Assembly: GCA_003116975.1 (NCBI GenBank)
Contig: BGKB01000014.1
Coordinates: 514,601-578,600, forward strand
Direction of reading: 5' to 3'
DNA length: 64,000 nucleotides
Origin: Aurantiochytrium sp. KH105
Lineage: Eukaryota > Sar > Bigyra > Thraustochytrida > Thraustochytriidae
The notes under the pieces: model-generated
Told to the model about the DNA's origin: nothing
Seen by the model: only the letters and a program-made list of their open reading frames with translations
Database searches by the model: none
Made by a program: the position numbers and the translations under genes
Shown: one piece after another, positions 9,920 to 20,007 of the stretch
Layout of the letters: every line of letters starts with the position of its first letter
Position numbering within the stretch: position 1 is the first letter of the stretch

Positions 9920-12900
9920 ATGGGCAGGGCTGCCGACGCCCCCCTCGCCACAATCCCCATCAAGATTGCCAAGCCATGGGTTGACAAACAGCGGTACTGC
10001 GGCGATGAAGAACGCGCGCGCAAGTTGGACGAGACTTTCCCATGGGAGAAATACCGAGATACATGCATGTCTATCTCCAAAGAGATGGTCGCTGACCCGG
10101 ACGCCAGCGAATTCGTCCCAGAGTTCTCCGCCACCAAGTATGCAAACTATGTCAACTTTGTAGGCGAGCCCGTGACTCTCGATACGATTGCCAAGCGCCT
10201 CAGCTCCCCGGGCGGAGATAAAGGCATCAAGATCGACTCCTTTTCCAAATTCTTTTATCAAGTCATCACCGTCTACGTCAATGCCCTGCGGCACTGGCGT
10301 CTCTTGCCAGATTTGCGCACCATTGCGTACACTTTGCTGGATCGATTTCGCGAGCGCGTCTTCTCCGCCTTTCCCGGCAGCGCTGAAATTGTTCAGCACG
10401 ACCGGCTCACGGACCAGGCGCGCCTTGGCGTGTGCCGCAAGGCGCTAGACACTGTGCTCGCCTCGCTGTCGGGACTCTCGCACAAGAGTATCGCGCAATT
10501 CAGTGTCGAAGTGTTCTTTCCCGAGACTTATCCGACGTTTCCTCGTGAGCACAATGATCCCGAGAAGCCGCCGCTCTCGCTCCTCGACGTTGTGAATCGC
10601 CTCAACTACGGCGACTATTACGTCAACGTGAGCGCCTTCGCTCGTGACGTGGACTTTGCGCTCCGTTCCTGGATCGACTTTTCCAAAACGGTCCCTGCCC
10701 AGTCGGCGCTCGCTGCCAAGCTGTTCAGACTGGGCGAAAAGGTAAGCGCGTTCCGCGCCAAGTTCCGAACAACCTTGCCGAAGCGTCTCAAGAGCGCAGG
10801 CGTGGATCCCAACGAGTCTGGGATTGGCATTGCGCAACTCGCAGACACGCCAACGGGTAAACTAGATCGTGACCAGGTGCGGGCGCTTCTTTACAGAATC
10901 CTGGATCTCTTAAAGGACCTGGACGAGTACAATGCTTTCCAGGACCCTGTGGACGCTGTTAGCCTCCACATCAAGGACTACTTTGAGCTCATCAAGGAGC
11001 CCATGGACCTCGGCTCCGTCCAGGCGCTCATTCCATTCTACCATACCATTGCAGACTTTGCAAGGGATGTACGACTCGTATTTAAGAACTGCGCCCTATT
11101 CAACGACCCCAAGGATGTCATTGCCATGTCGGGCAAGAAAATCAGTGAGGATTTCGAAAAAATATACCTCCTGCATCTCAAACCCCGCATCGACGCCATG
11201 GTAAACACAGACGAGGAGATCGCCAAAGCCGGGACACGTCCCAACCCAGGACACTTTCGCGAGTTATATTTTGCCAACAAGAAGGAGGACCCTTCCGCAG
11301 CGAAGGAGCCCAAGCAGGCGCCAGCCGCTCCGGCCAAGGCCGATACCCCCAGTGCTGCCGAGAGCAGCGGGCCCGTCGATGCCTCAGGGTTTCCTGAGGC
11401 CAAGGTCTGCAGGCAGGTCATGAACAACATTATGAAGATGCCCGAGTCTCAAGGCTTCAATCTGCCCTTTGACTGGAAGGCAGAGGGGTTCATGGAATAC
11501 CCCAAACTGATCAAGGAGCCCATGGATTTTTCCCAAATCGTTGACAAGCTTCGCCACGGCAGCTACGACAGTCTCGCAGGCTTCCATCATGACGTGGGGT
11601 TGGTTTTTACGAACTGTCGCACCTTTAACGATGAGCGCTGTTCCATTTACACGGCAAGCGTCAAGGTGGAGCGAAAGTATCGTAAGCTCATGGAGAAAAA
11701 GCTTGGAGCCGAGAAAACCTCTACTCTTTGGTCGCAAAAGACCCCTGGTCCTGCCGCGCCGACACCTGTCGACACCGCGGCCGCGGCACCGCCGCCTCCG
11801 CCGCCTCCTGGGTCGACGTCGGCGTCATCGGCATCACAAAAGAATGAGGACGCTGCCAACGGCACGTCTCCTGCCGTGAAAAAAGAAAAGCCCGCCTCCT
11901 CTGCCGCGAAGAGCGGCTTTTCGCGCAAAGAATGCAAGCGCATTTTGGACGATATTAAGCGACTCTCGGCTGCAAAGCCTTTTCTTTCACCCGTCAAGGC
12001 TTCCGAAGTCCCCGGCTACAGCGACGTCATCAAGCGACCCATGGACTTAAAGACTGTGGGTCAAAGGCTGAAGAGCTTTACTTCGGCCGAGGAATTTGCT
12101 GAAAATATGCGACTCATCTTTGACAACGCGCTTCTTTTCAACAAGGTCGAGGACCCCGCTTGGCCGATTCGAAAGTGGGCCAGCGAGCTCAAAGACACCT
12201 TTGATCGTATGTATCGCGAGCGCATCGTCAACGCCAAGCCAGCTGCGAGTCCGGCCAATAGCAGCGCTGCCGGCAGCGTGACGCCCGCTGGTGGGGCGGC
12301 GGCAAAGCGCCCGCGCCCTTCGAGCGATGGCGATCTCAACGAGAGTGACAGCGCGTCAGGGGCAAACAAGTCGAAGAAGCCCCGCGTTTCGTCTCCTGCT
12401 CCCACGGCTAGCGCTTCTGTTCACCCTTCTCAGAGTACGAGCGATCGTCCGAAGACCTTTATTCGCATCAAGCAGCTCGACGACAAATCGAAAAAGAAAA
12501 AGAAGAAGAAGCGCGATAAAGAAAAGTCAAAGGACAAGGCCAAGGATGGTGAGGATGGCCTGAGTGAGGATGAGTCGGCTGTTAAGGCTGAAGACAAAGC
12601 CTCGGCCGCTGCCGTCAATGGCACATCATCTGCCACGGCAAAAGAGGCTGGTAGCGGAGCAGCGGCCAAGGCGACCTCACCACCGCCACCGCCGCCACCG
12701 CCACCACCACCACCGTCGTCGTCTGCTGCCAAAGCAGGAAAGCCTCCAGGTGGGACAAAGATTAAAATCAAGTCACCAAGTGGAACCAAGTCGCCAGGTG
12801 GACCTCCCCCGCCACCCCCGCCTCCGCCGCCGCCTCCTCCGCCTCCGCCGCCGCCGCCGCTCAAGTCGGCCCCGCATAAGGTGACGATCCGGACACCGGG

Positions 12901-15859
12901 TTTAGGTCCCATCAGTATTGGCGCCAAACGACCTTCGGAGTTTGCGAACGAGGCTTCGAGCTCCCGACGTAAAAAGTCGAAAACAAGCGGCGGCGATCGA
13001 TCCGGGGTGGCCTTTGATGCGCCTCCCGAGCCGCAGCGTGAGCTCTTGCCTTTTGAAGAGTCAGCCAAGCGCCAAATTTTCAAACTGGCGCGTACCGATT
13101 GGGGCTCGCTGTACTTTCGCCAGCCGGTATTGGAGTCCTTTCCCGATCTCGAACAGCATTACTTGAGCATCATCAAAAAGCCGATGGATCTGCGCACGAT
13201 CCTGACCAAGCTTTATGACGGCGACCACTACAACAGCTCTGACGATGTGGACAAGGACGTGCAGCTCATGCTGAACAACGCGATGAAATTTAACGACGAT
13301 GCAACCTCGCGACACATGCGCGAGCAATTCACTCATCTTCGCGAGTACTGGCGACACCTTTTGGGTGAGTGCTCGGACCGACCTGCCTCGGAAAGGGACG
13401 CGCTTCGCACCGAGCGCGAAACCAAGCTTGCAGATGCAGAAATGAGTATCACGCAGCGCGGAGGCAGCCTCTTGCGCAAGCTCATGTCCAGCCGCAATCC
13501 GGACAATAAGATCTTTATGCATCCCGTGGACACCAAGCATTACACGGATTACCTTAGCATCATCAAGCAGCCCATGGATCTAGGCACCGTAAAGTCGCAG
13601 CTTGACCGCTCCATGTATGATGTCGCGGGCGGCTTCATCCAGTTTGCCAAGGATATTCGCACAATTTTCGAGAACTGTCTCGTGTACAATCCTGACTTAC
13701 CGGGCAACGTCGTTGTTCGCGAGATGGCCATTCGGATGCGCGACCTCTTTGAAACAGAATGGGCAAGCCTCACCTGTGACGTGCTCGAACGGTTCGAACG
13801 CCACAAGCTTGACGAGGAGCAGCAGATTGATCGCGAGGTTGAAAGCGAGCTTGCGTCAACGAACGCGACGGACGCAGCTGAGATTGAACGAATCAAAACC
13901 GAAGTGCGCGCGCGTATCGAACGCGAGCGCGCGCCGCGCAAGAAGAAAAAGAAGAAGAAGAAGAACCGGTCGCGCGACCTTGACGAGCAGGGTGGCGGCG
14001 GCGACGACGACGATGACGCAGAGGAGGAAGAGGAGGAGCATGATGATGACGACGGCGAGGTGGATATTTCCATGCTCATGTCCGACGATGATGAAGGGCC
14101 GCCTCCAGATGATCACGAAGATGACGAGGACTATTTTGATCTTGTACGGCCAGGCCGTCGCAGCGGGGGCTCGCGCAACCATGGTGGTGGGCACGCGCAC
14201 GCGCACATTTTCAATTCGGCGCGCTACGTCCCTGAGCGTTTTGACGACAGTGACGATGACGATGACGTTGACTTTGCTGGTTTTGTCTCGCATATGGAGG
14301 CACGCTCGAGCAAACCAAAGGTTGATCCAGCAAAGTATCGCGAGTACCTCGTGCAAGTCGAGCATGCCAAGCAGCAGGCGCTACGTCGCGCGGAGGCGCT
14401 GACGAAGGAACGACAGGCGCGCGCCGAACAAGCTGCGCGCCGCGCCGAGCGACAACGCCAGCGCGCCGCGGAGCAGGAAATTCGACTCGAAGGCACGCCG
14501 CCTGCCGTGCTTGAACACGAGCAAATCGCTCGAGTACAGAGCATGAAGTTCCGCATTCATCCGGCGAAAAAGCGTCTCGCTCGCTTTAACGGAAGAGCGC
14601 GCAGCGTGGACAAATTGGAAGACGGTTTTGGGGAAGAGGACGATGAAGAAGGAGAAGAAGAAGAGGTAGAGGAGAAACGTAACGATCGTTCTGCGACCGT
14701 CGCGCCCTCACCTGCGGCAACGACGGCTCCTCGAGCGGACTCGCAGGTTCGTGAAGATAAAGAGGTGGGCGACGAGAAGGAGTCTGGCGCTCCCTCGGCG
14801 TCAATTGGCGCAGGGACTACCGCTGCTGAGCCATCAGTCCCCGCGGAGAGAAGCAGCGACGTGGCTGGCAATGATAACAAACAGACCAAGGATGTCGGTA
14901 GCGGTAGCGGTGGCGGCAACGGCGGCGGTGACGACGACAATGACGACGTCATGATCGTTGATGAAGGCTCAGGCAGGGGAAATAAGAGTCTTTCCATTTC
15001 CGCGGAACTTGCGGCAATGCTACCCGTGGTGCAAATTGAGTGCAAAGTGCCGCATAATGTGCGGCGCGATCCTGCCAGGCCGCGGCGGCCACTCGTGGTC
15101 GGCACGCCAATGTGGACCCCGGAAACGCCAGGAAGCCTCGGTCGTGGAACGCCCGGCTCAGCAACGCCGGGACGCAAGGCCGGAAAGGGTAAAGGGCTGA
15201 ATCTGGTGCCAGCCGCCAAGCTGCTCCTGCAGGCTCGCGCGGAACAGCGTGTCCTCTTGATTGAAGGCGTGCACATTTGCTTCGGAACGGTGTTGATTGG
15301 TCTAATCAAAGAGGCCGAGGCACCAAACATTGACAAGATGCAGCAATGGCGTCCGCGCTCTGACGAGCTCGAAGGTGCTTCAATGCCATACAATGTCAAG
15401 CTGGCACCCGACACAAACTTTTCGCAGCCCACTGTCCCTGTGATGACACGTTTCTTGAGTCGTAGCGCGGCGTCTGCGTCAGCTCGCAAGACATTTTTGC
15501 GTGCGGTTCAGCGCATTGTGCAGCTGCCTACGCGCGCGAATCAAGGCGACAACGCCCTACTTCATCCTGGTGTCCGCACCGCTCGGCGTTTCATGGAGAA
15601 GCGCATGCCCACTGACACTCGAGACCTTGATCCTGCTGATGATGACACCGCTGCGCGGGATCTCGCCGCGCTCAAGTCCTGGAAGGTGTATGGGGAGCAC
15701 GGTCTGCTCACCTGCGAACCTGAAATGCAAATTCGTGCGGGCCGGCCCTACGTCGCTGTACGCTACGTGGCGCTTGCGGGCAATGTCGCTGTCACTGTCC
15801 GCGACGAGCCGCTTTTGCTGGCAACAGCGCCTTCGAGTCGCCGGACAAGCATGACGTAA
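9920..15859 (+). CDS. Multi-bromodomain (polybromo-like) chromatin protein
   Basis: A 1,979-residue protein with five clear bromodomains at about residues 323-416, 489-594, 668-766, 1044-1144 and 1174-1284. Each carries the ZA-loop signature (IKEPMDLGSV, IKEPMDFSQI, IKRPMDLKTV, IKKPMDLRTI, IKQPMDLGTV) and an acetyl-lysine-binding Asn region (FKNCALFND, FTNCRTFND, FDNALLFNK, LNNAMKFND, FENCLVYNP). A divergent bromodomain-like stretch lies at about 60-160. Linkers carry Lys-rich probable nuclear localisation signals (about 855-870, 1340-1350) and three polyproline runs (about 618-625, 918-929, 963-980). A long acidic segment follows (about 1355-1415). The last 250 residues form a conserved-looking region I do not recognise. 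Tandem bromodomains read acetylated histones, as in the polybromo subunit of PBAF/RSC remodellers, but no BAH or HMG box was identified. The ATG at 9920 is the first in frame after the CpG block. Confidence 0.9.
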   Translation: MGRAADAPLATIPIKIAKPWVDKQRYCGDEERARKLDETFPWEKYRDTCMSISKEMVADPDASEFVPEFSATKYANYVNFVGEPVTLDTIAKRLSSPGGDKGIKIDSFSKFFYQVITVYVNALRHWRLLPDLRTIAYTLLDRFRERVFSAFPGSAEIVQHDRLTDQARLGVCRKALDTVLASLSGLSHKSIAQFSVEVFFPETYPTFPREHNDPEKPPLSLLDVVNRLNYGDYYVNVSAFARDVDFALRSWIDFSKTVPAQSALAAKLFRLGEKVSAFRAKFRTTLPKRLKSAGVDPNESGIGIAQLADTPTGKLDRDQVRALLYRILDLLKDLDEYNAFQDPVDAVSLHIKDYFELIKEPMDLGSVQALIPFYHTIADFARDVRLVFKNCALFNDPKDVIAMSGKKISEDFEKIYLLHLKPRIDAMVNTDEEIAKAGTRPNPGHFRELYFANKKEDPSAAKEPKQAPAAPAKADTPSAAESSGPVDASGFPEAKVCRQVMNNIMKMPESQGFNLPFDWKAEGFMEYPKLIKEPMDFSQIVDKLRHGSYDSLAGFHHDVGLVFTNCRTFNDERCSIYTASVKVERKYRKLMEKKLGAEKTSTLWSQKTPGPAAPTPVDTAAAAPPPPPPPGSTSASSASQKNEDAANGTSPAVKKEKPASSAAKSGFSRKECKRILDDIKRLSAAKPFLSPVKASEVPGYSDVIKRPMDLKTVGQRLKSFTSAEEFAENMRLIFDNALLFNKVEDPAWPIRKWASELKDTFDRMYRERIVNAKPAASPANSSAAGSVTPAGGAAAKRPRPSSDGDLNESDSASGANKSKKPRVSSPAPTASASVHPSQSTSDRPKTFIRIKQLDDKSKKKKKKKRDKEKSKDKAKDGEDGLSEDESAVKAEDKASAAAVNGTSSATAKEAGSGAAAKATSPPPPPPPPPPPPSSSAAKAGKPPGGTKIKIKSPSGTKSPGGPPPPPPPPPPPPPPPPPPPLKSAPHKVTIRTPGLGPISIGAKRPSEFANEASSSRRKKSKTSGGDRSGVAFDAPPEPQRELLPFEESAKRQIFKLARTDWGSLYFRQPVLESFPDLEQHYLSIIKKPMDLRTILTKLYDGDHYNSSDDVDKDVQLMLNNAMKFNDDATSRHMREQFTHLREYWRHLLGECSDRPASERDALRTERETKLADAEMSITQRGGSLLRKLMSSRNPDNKIFMHPVDTKHYTDYLSIIKQPMDLGTVKSQLDRSMYDVAGGFIQFAKDIRTIFENCLVYNPDLPGNVVVREMAIRMRDLFETEWASLTCDVLERFERHKLDEEQQIDREVESELASTNATDAAEIERIKTEVRARIERERAPRKKKKKKKKNRSRDLDEQGGGGDDDDDAEEEEEEHDDDDGEVDISMLMSDDDEGPPPDDHEDDEDYFDLVRPGRRSGGSRNHGGGHAHAHIFNSARYVPERFDDSDDDDDVDFAGFVSHMEARSSKPKVDPAKYREYLVQVEHAKQQALRRAEALTKERQARAEQAARRAERQRQRAAEQEIRLEGTPPAVLEHEQIARVQSMKFRIHPAKKRLARFNGRARSVDKLEDGFGEEDDEEGEEEEVEEKRNDRSATVAPSPAATTAPRADSQVREDKEVGDEKESGAPSASIGAGTTAAEPSVPAERSSDVAGNDNKQTKDVGSGSGGGNGGGDDDNDDVMIVDEGSGRGNKSLSISAELAAMLPVVQIECKVPHNVRRDPARPRRPLVVGTPMWTPETPGSLGRGTPGSATPGRKAGKGKGLNLVPAAKLLLQARAEQRVLLIEGVHICFGTVLIGLIKEAEAPNIDKMQQWRPRSDELEGASMPYNVKLAPDTNFSQPTVPVMTRFLSRSAASASARKTFLRAVQRIVQLPTRANQGDNALLHPGVRTARRFMEKRMPTDTRDLDPADDDTAARDLAALKSWKVYGEHGLLTCEPEMQIRAGRPYVAVRYVALAGNVAVTVRDEPLLLATAPSSRRTSMT

Positions 15860-16329
15860 TATCATGGTAAAGCCAAAGCGAGCATGCGTAGTATGTCGAG
15901 GTCTCTTTACTACTTGCACGCCCGCGGGGTCCACCCTTTTTTCTTTAAAATGTCAGTCTTTGCCTGTCTTACGTTAGTCACTATAACACAATGCAATGAA
16001 CCATCTATGACTCTGCTCAATGTGGCCCGCCAGCCATAGCATCCGCAACCGCGTGCAGCGCAGCATCCATGGCATGCATCACCACAACTCCTCTCCTTCT
16101 CCTACCATTGACGATTCGTCCGAGAGCGGCTTTGCTTTGCTTTGCTTTGCTTTGCTTTGCTTTGCTTTGCTTTGCTTTACTTTGCGCGGGCGCGGGCAGC
16201 GAGAGCAAACAAGAGAGACGGGCACTGCGTCCGCCTCTACAGCAGTGCAAGCGAGCGCGGCAGGGCAAAGAAAGCTTGCCTGGCACGCACCTCCGCAGCG
16301 AGCGCAAACGTGGAGATAAGGACAGAAAG
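15860..16329. other. Spacer between the bromodomain gene and the RbgA/MTG1-type GTPase
   Basis: Holds the 3' end of the bromodomain gene and the leader of the GTPase gene, with a pentanucleotide repeat at 16131-16185. An in-frame ATG at 16069 would add 87 residues to the GTPase. Confidence 0.6.
16131..16185. repeat. (TTTGC)11 pentanucleotide microsatellite
   Basis: Eleven 5-base units, one of them a TTTAC variant. Because 15 bases equal five codons, the repeat is open in all frames. In the frame of the downstream GTPase it would encode the hydrophobic period LLCFA. Confidence 0.95.
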
Positions 16330-17325
16330 ATGGCGGCCATCAACTGGTTTCCGGGCCACATGCACAAGGCGCGGCAGGAGATCGCGACGCAGATGAGGCG
16401 CGTGAAGCTTGTGATCGAGGTCCTCGACGCGCGAGCACCGTTTAGCAGTGAGAACCCGCTCGTACCCCAGCTGCGAGGAGAAACGCCTTCTCTCAAGGTG
16501 CTCAACAAGGTCGACTTGGCAGACGCAGAGCAGACTGCACGGTGGCTCGAGCGCCTCGAGCAGGAGCCCGGTGTCGTGGCCGTTCCTGCGCGGGCCACGC
16601 ACCCTTCAGACGCCCAAAAGGTGTTGCAACGCGGCGAAGAACTCTTGCGTACGGGGAGTAACAAAGCGTCTCTCGTCATGATCCTCGGCGTGCCGAATGT
16701 CGGCAAATCGACACTCATCAATGCCATGGCTGGCAAAAACGTGTGCCGTACAGAGAATCGCCCTGCAGTGACGCAGCGTCAGCAAAAGATCACCTTGACG
16801 CCCCGAATCACCCTTCTCGACACGCCGGGTTTCCTTTGGCCGCGTCTGGCACCTGCCGAGTGCGCATATCGGCTGGCCATAAGTGGTGCTATCAAGGACG
16901 GCATCTTTGATTTTGATGAAGCCGCGAGCTTCTTGCTACACCATCTTGTGGGCGTGTACCCCGAAGTGTTGGCAAGTGCATATGATTTTGAGTCCCCCGC
17001 TCCGGATGAAACCAATGCGGCGGAGTGGACGCGCTCGGCTTTGCGAGCAATCGCTTCAAAACGAAACTTAATGCGCACGGGAGGCGTACCTGACCTCGAG
17101 CGTGCGGCAGAGGTTCTGGTTCGTGATTATCGCCGCGGCAGGCTTGGCAGGATAAGTCTCGAGTCACCCGAATCGGTGGATAGTGACGAGTATAGACTTG
17201 GCAAAGAGGATGGCATTCGGCAGGGTGCGGAACGTCGCAGCGAGCGACGCGACGAGCGCCGCCGCTTGCGAAAGGAACAGCGCATCGCTGCCAAGAAGGA
17301 GGCTGCCGGGAAGCTCCGCTTTTAA
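16330..17325 (+). CDS. Circularly permuted ribosome-assembly GTPase, RbgA (YlqF)/MTG1 family
   Basis: Predicted 331 residues from the ATG at 16330. The family hallmark WFPGHMHKARQEI is at the N-terminus. The G motifs occur in permuted order: G4 NKVDL (about residue 60), G1 GVPNVGKST (about 119), then G3 DTPG (about 161) followed by FLWPRL and GAIKDGI, typical of bacterial RbgA and mitochondrial MTG1. The basic C-terminus is Arg/Lys-rich and could bind rRNA. These GTPases act late in large-subunit assembly in bacteria and organelles. An upstream in-frame ATG (16069) would add a repeat-coded hydrophobic segment and a basic stretch that might serve for organelle import. I prefer 16330 because the conserved domain begins there. 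It is convergent with calnexin. Confidence 0.88.
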   Translation: MAAINWFPGHMHKARQEIATQMRRVKLVIEVLDARAPFSSENPLVPQLRGETPSLKVLNKVDLADAEQTARWLERLEQEPGVVAVPARATHPSDAQKVLQRGEELLRTGSNKASLVMILGVPNVGKSTLINAMAGKNVCRTENRPAVTQRQQKITLTPRITLLDTPGFLWPRLAPAECAYRLAISGAIKDGIFDFDEAASFLLHHLVGVYPEVLASAYDFESPAPDETNAAEWTRSALRAIASKRNLMRTGGVPDLERAAEVLVRDYRRGRLGRISLESPESVDSDEYRLGKEDGIRQGAERRSERRDERRRLRKEQRIAAKKEAAGKLRF

Positions 17326-17400
17326 GAACATTTAAAAAAAGAGAAGCGAAGCCATCATAACTCTTTTGGCGGCTCAAAAGGGAACGAAAGTGGAAACGAG

Positions 17401-17461
17401 GGTCGCATTTGCTAGATCACTTGCTCTTGGTCATCATGCCAATGCGCAAGCAAAGGCGACC
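17401..17461. other. 13-bp inverted repeat between convergent genes
   Basis: Arms at 17401-17413 and 17449-17461 pair at 12 of 13 positions (GGTCGC and TTTGCT with AGCAAA and GCGACC) around a 35-base loop. It lies between the stop of the RbgA-type gene (17325) and the stop of calnexin (17611). Function unknown; possibly a 3'-end structure. Confidence 0.5.
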
Positions 17462-17610
17462 GTTCAAGGCCTACCTACGTGCGCAATGTTCGATGATCGA
17501 TGATCACAAGATGTAATAGTATTATGAAATAGCTTTGCTTTTTTATAGAAGAGGTGGACCATCCCAGAGTGAGCACACCAAGGCCAGTTATGTTATTGTA
17601 AATCAGTTGC

Positions 17611-19251
17611 TTAGTTGGCGCGATTCACCCGACGCCGCGGGCCAGTCGCCTCGTCCTCATCATCATCCTCATCATCGTCATCTTCCTCCTCGTCGTCGTC
17701 CTCGTCAGCGGCATCATTTTCAGCTTCTGCCTCTGCCTCGTCGTCGTCCCCGGCCGCCGCATCGTCATCCTTCTTGTGAAGAGCAACGTCATCATCATAT
17801 TCTTCGGGGGCACCAGACATGCACATGACCATGAGCGCCACAAGCACGGCAAGTCCAGCCGCTGCTGCGCCAAGGCCAACGGCAATCGGCGAAGCCTCGT
17901 AAAGCTCCATGACATAGTCAATGTAGTCACCAGCGTACCACATGACATAGCCCTGAATTGAGCCCTTTTTGTACTCTTCCCAGCGGCTGTTTTGTGCTGC
18001 CTGGGCGGCCTCTTCCTTGACCTTTGCCTTTTCGTCCGCCTGCTTGGCAAGGAACTCCTTGTCAATAAAGTCTGCAGCCTCCTTGACATCGTTGCCGATG
18101 ATGATGTTATCAAAACGAAGGCCCTTGTCGTTGGCGAGAATCTCAATCGCGACAGCTCCGATAGGCTTGATGGTGGTGACCGGGCTGGCCTCCTCAAAGT
18201 AGGCCGGGTTCTCAATGCGACGCGGCTTCCACACACCCTTGTACTCGGGATTGTCGATCATCGGGGCGCTCCACTTGCCCTTGTAGTTCGGGTTGTCAAT
18301 CATCGGGGCGTTCCACTCGCCGCAGCCGGGTCCGGCAGTGCACTTGGGGTTGGCCACGAGCGGGGCCTCCCAAATGCCATCGTCCTCTTCGTCCCAGTCT
18401 TCCGGCTCGGACGCAGCGGGGTCCGGAACCTGATCTGGCTCATCGTCGAGCCAGCCTTCGGGCTTGACGGCGTCCGGGTCCGCGATACGCTTGGGTGCAT
18501 CCTCATCCCAGTCGTCGGGCTTGCTCGCCTCGGGATCGGGGATCTTGGCCTGGTCAACCCAGTCGTCGGGCTTTTCGTCGTTGGGGTCATCGATTTCCTT
18601 GGGCTGCTGGAAGGGCGGCGAAAAGGCTTCATCGTCGGTGAGCGAGCCCTCGGCTTCCACCTTGCCGTCGACCTTGACCTTGAAGGTGTTGTCCGGATGG
18701 ACCTCGAGCGTGTAGACGTGCGAGGTGCGGTCGCGGACCGAAGTGACCTTTTTGGTCATGTGCTTCTCCTCATACTCTTTGGTGACCGGGTTTTCCTGTC
18801 GGAAGATGAGGTGCACCTTGTTGTTGGCACCGCAGTTGTCGGGGCCAAACATGATCGAGTACGGCGAGGACTCGACGAGGTCCTTTGGGGTAAAAGCATC
18901 ATCCTGCTCCAAGAGCTTGAGGTACGCGCCGCTGCAGGAGACCCCCTCCGTGAACTTGACCTCGTACTGCGCCACAAAGGGCTTTTCACCGTCGCCGACG
19001 GGGATCGGGTTCTCGAACTTGCGCGAGATTCCGTAGAACTTGTGCGGCTTGACGGTTTGCAGACCCACGTCGCCCGTGTCCTTGCTGGTGTCGAAGGTCC
19101 ACTCGGAGCCGGCGTAGCGGTCCGAGGCGCTCTTCACCCACTCTTTCTCCACATTCGCGCCCTCAAAGCTCTCGCGGAAGTTGATCGCCTCGCACTGGCC
19201 CAGCGCGAGCGCAGCGACGGCGGCGTACGCCGCCACAAAGGTCGTCCTCAT
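17611..19251 (-). CDS. Calnexin, ER membrane lectin chaperone
   Basis: A 546-residue type I membrane protein. Its signal peptide is [20 protein letters not shown]. The lectin domain contains [18 protein letters not shown] and [11 protein letters not shown]. The P-domain has four type-1 repeats (as in [15 protein letters not shown]) followed by four type-2 repeats ([22 protein letters not shown] and relatives). Four plus four repeats fits calnexin rather than calreticulin, which has three plus three. One transmembrane helix (about residues 465-487) is followed by a strongly acidic cytosolic tail ending near [10 protein letters not shown]. Calnexin retains monoglucosylated glycoproteins during ER folding. 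The ATG at 19251 was chosen because it begins the signal peptide; the frame stays open for another 84 codons of Pro/Arg-rich leader. Confidence 0.96.
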   Translation of the reverse strand: MRTTFVAAYAAVAALALGQCEAINFRESFEGANVEKEWVKSASDRYAGSEWTFDTSKDTGDVGLQTVKPHKFYGISRKFENPIPVGDGEKPFVAQYEVKFTEGVSCSGAYLKLLEQDDAFTPKDLVESSPYSIMFGPDNCGANNKVHLIFRQENPVTKEYEEKHMTKKVTSVRDRTSHVYTLEVHPDNTFKVKVDGKVEAEGSLTDDEAFSPPFQQPKEIDDPNDEKPDDWVDQAKIPDPEASKPDDWDEDAPKRIADPDAVKPEGWLDDEPDQVPDPAASEPEDWDEEDDGIWEAPLVANPKCTAGPGCGEWNAPMIDNPNYKGKWSAPMIDNPEYKGVWKPRRIENPAYFEEASPVTTIKPIGAVAIEILANDKGLRFDNIIIGNDVKEAADFIDKEFLAKQADEKAKVKEEAAQAAQNSRWEEYKKGSIQGYVMWYAGDYIDYVMELYEASPIAVGLGAAAAGLAVLVALMVMCMSGAPEEYDDDVALHKKDDDAAAGDDDEAEAEAENDAADEDDDEEEDDDDEDDDEDEATGPRRRVNRAN

Positions 19252-20007
19252 CTCCTGTCGCACCGGCGAGCTCGGGGGCTGCTGGCGGGGCTGGTTAGCT
19301 GGCTCGCTGGCGGGCTGCCTGGAGGGGCGGGCGGGCTGCCTGGCTGGCGGCACGCGCGGGGCAGTCTCGATTGGAGTCTGGCCGCGACCTCGCGACGGAT
19401 TCTGGGTCGGGAACGTGCCAGCCTGGAAAAACGTCCGGGATCTTCTCGAAGCCGCCGCAACCGCCGCCTCTCCGCCGCCCACTTGCGCCCGCGCCGCACG
19501 CACTTCCCGTCCCCTTTACCCCACTTGCGCGCCCCGCCGCAAGTGGACCTCTTGTTCTTTCCGCGTTCCACCTCTGCACAGCGAAGAACGCTTCTCGCGG
19601 CGAAAGCAAGGGCGGGGGCACGGGGCGCGTTTCGCGTGAAAGGCGGAGGCCGCGCCCACCTTTGGTGCCGAAGGTCGCAGCGTCCGGCGCGCCCGGCGTG
19701 ACCCCCTGCCCCTTTTCTCGCCTCCTGCGAAAGCGCGGCGGCGCAGACCTCGAGCGCGAGGGCGGTCCACGCGAGCGCGGTGGCGGCGGGCGGCCGCGAG
19801 ACGCTCTGCTGGCGGCAGACCCGCGGACGCCGCCCTGCGGACGCCGTCGCTGCTGAACGCGCGTGCGCACACGCGACGGACAGTGAAGATTGAGATTGGT
19901 TTGCACGTGCACGCACCGACGCAGCGCAGGAAAGGCAAGGCAAGAGCACAACACGTGGCCCTTGAGCACGCTCGAGACGGACACAGGTGGCGCGAGGCGC
20001 GAGGTCG
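19252..20007. promoter_or_regulatory. GC-rich divergent promoter, calnexin / type II glycosyltransferase-like gene
   Basis: About 0.75 kb between two divergent starts. It is CpG-dense with direct repeats of a CTGGC/GGCTGG type (about 19280-19350). Open frames across it on both strands are compositional. No clear core promoter element was seen. Confidence 0.5.

Noticed and set aside
17992-19701. 569-codon open frame antisense to calnexin
   Set aside because: A shadow of the calnexin gene produced by GC-rich codon use.
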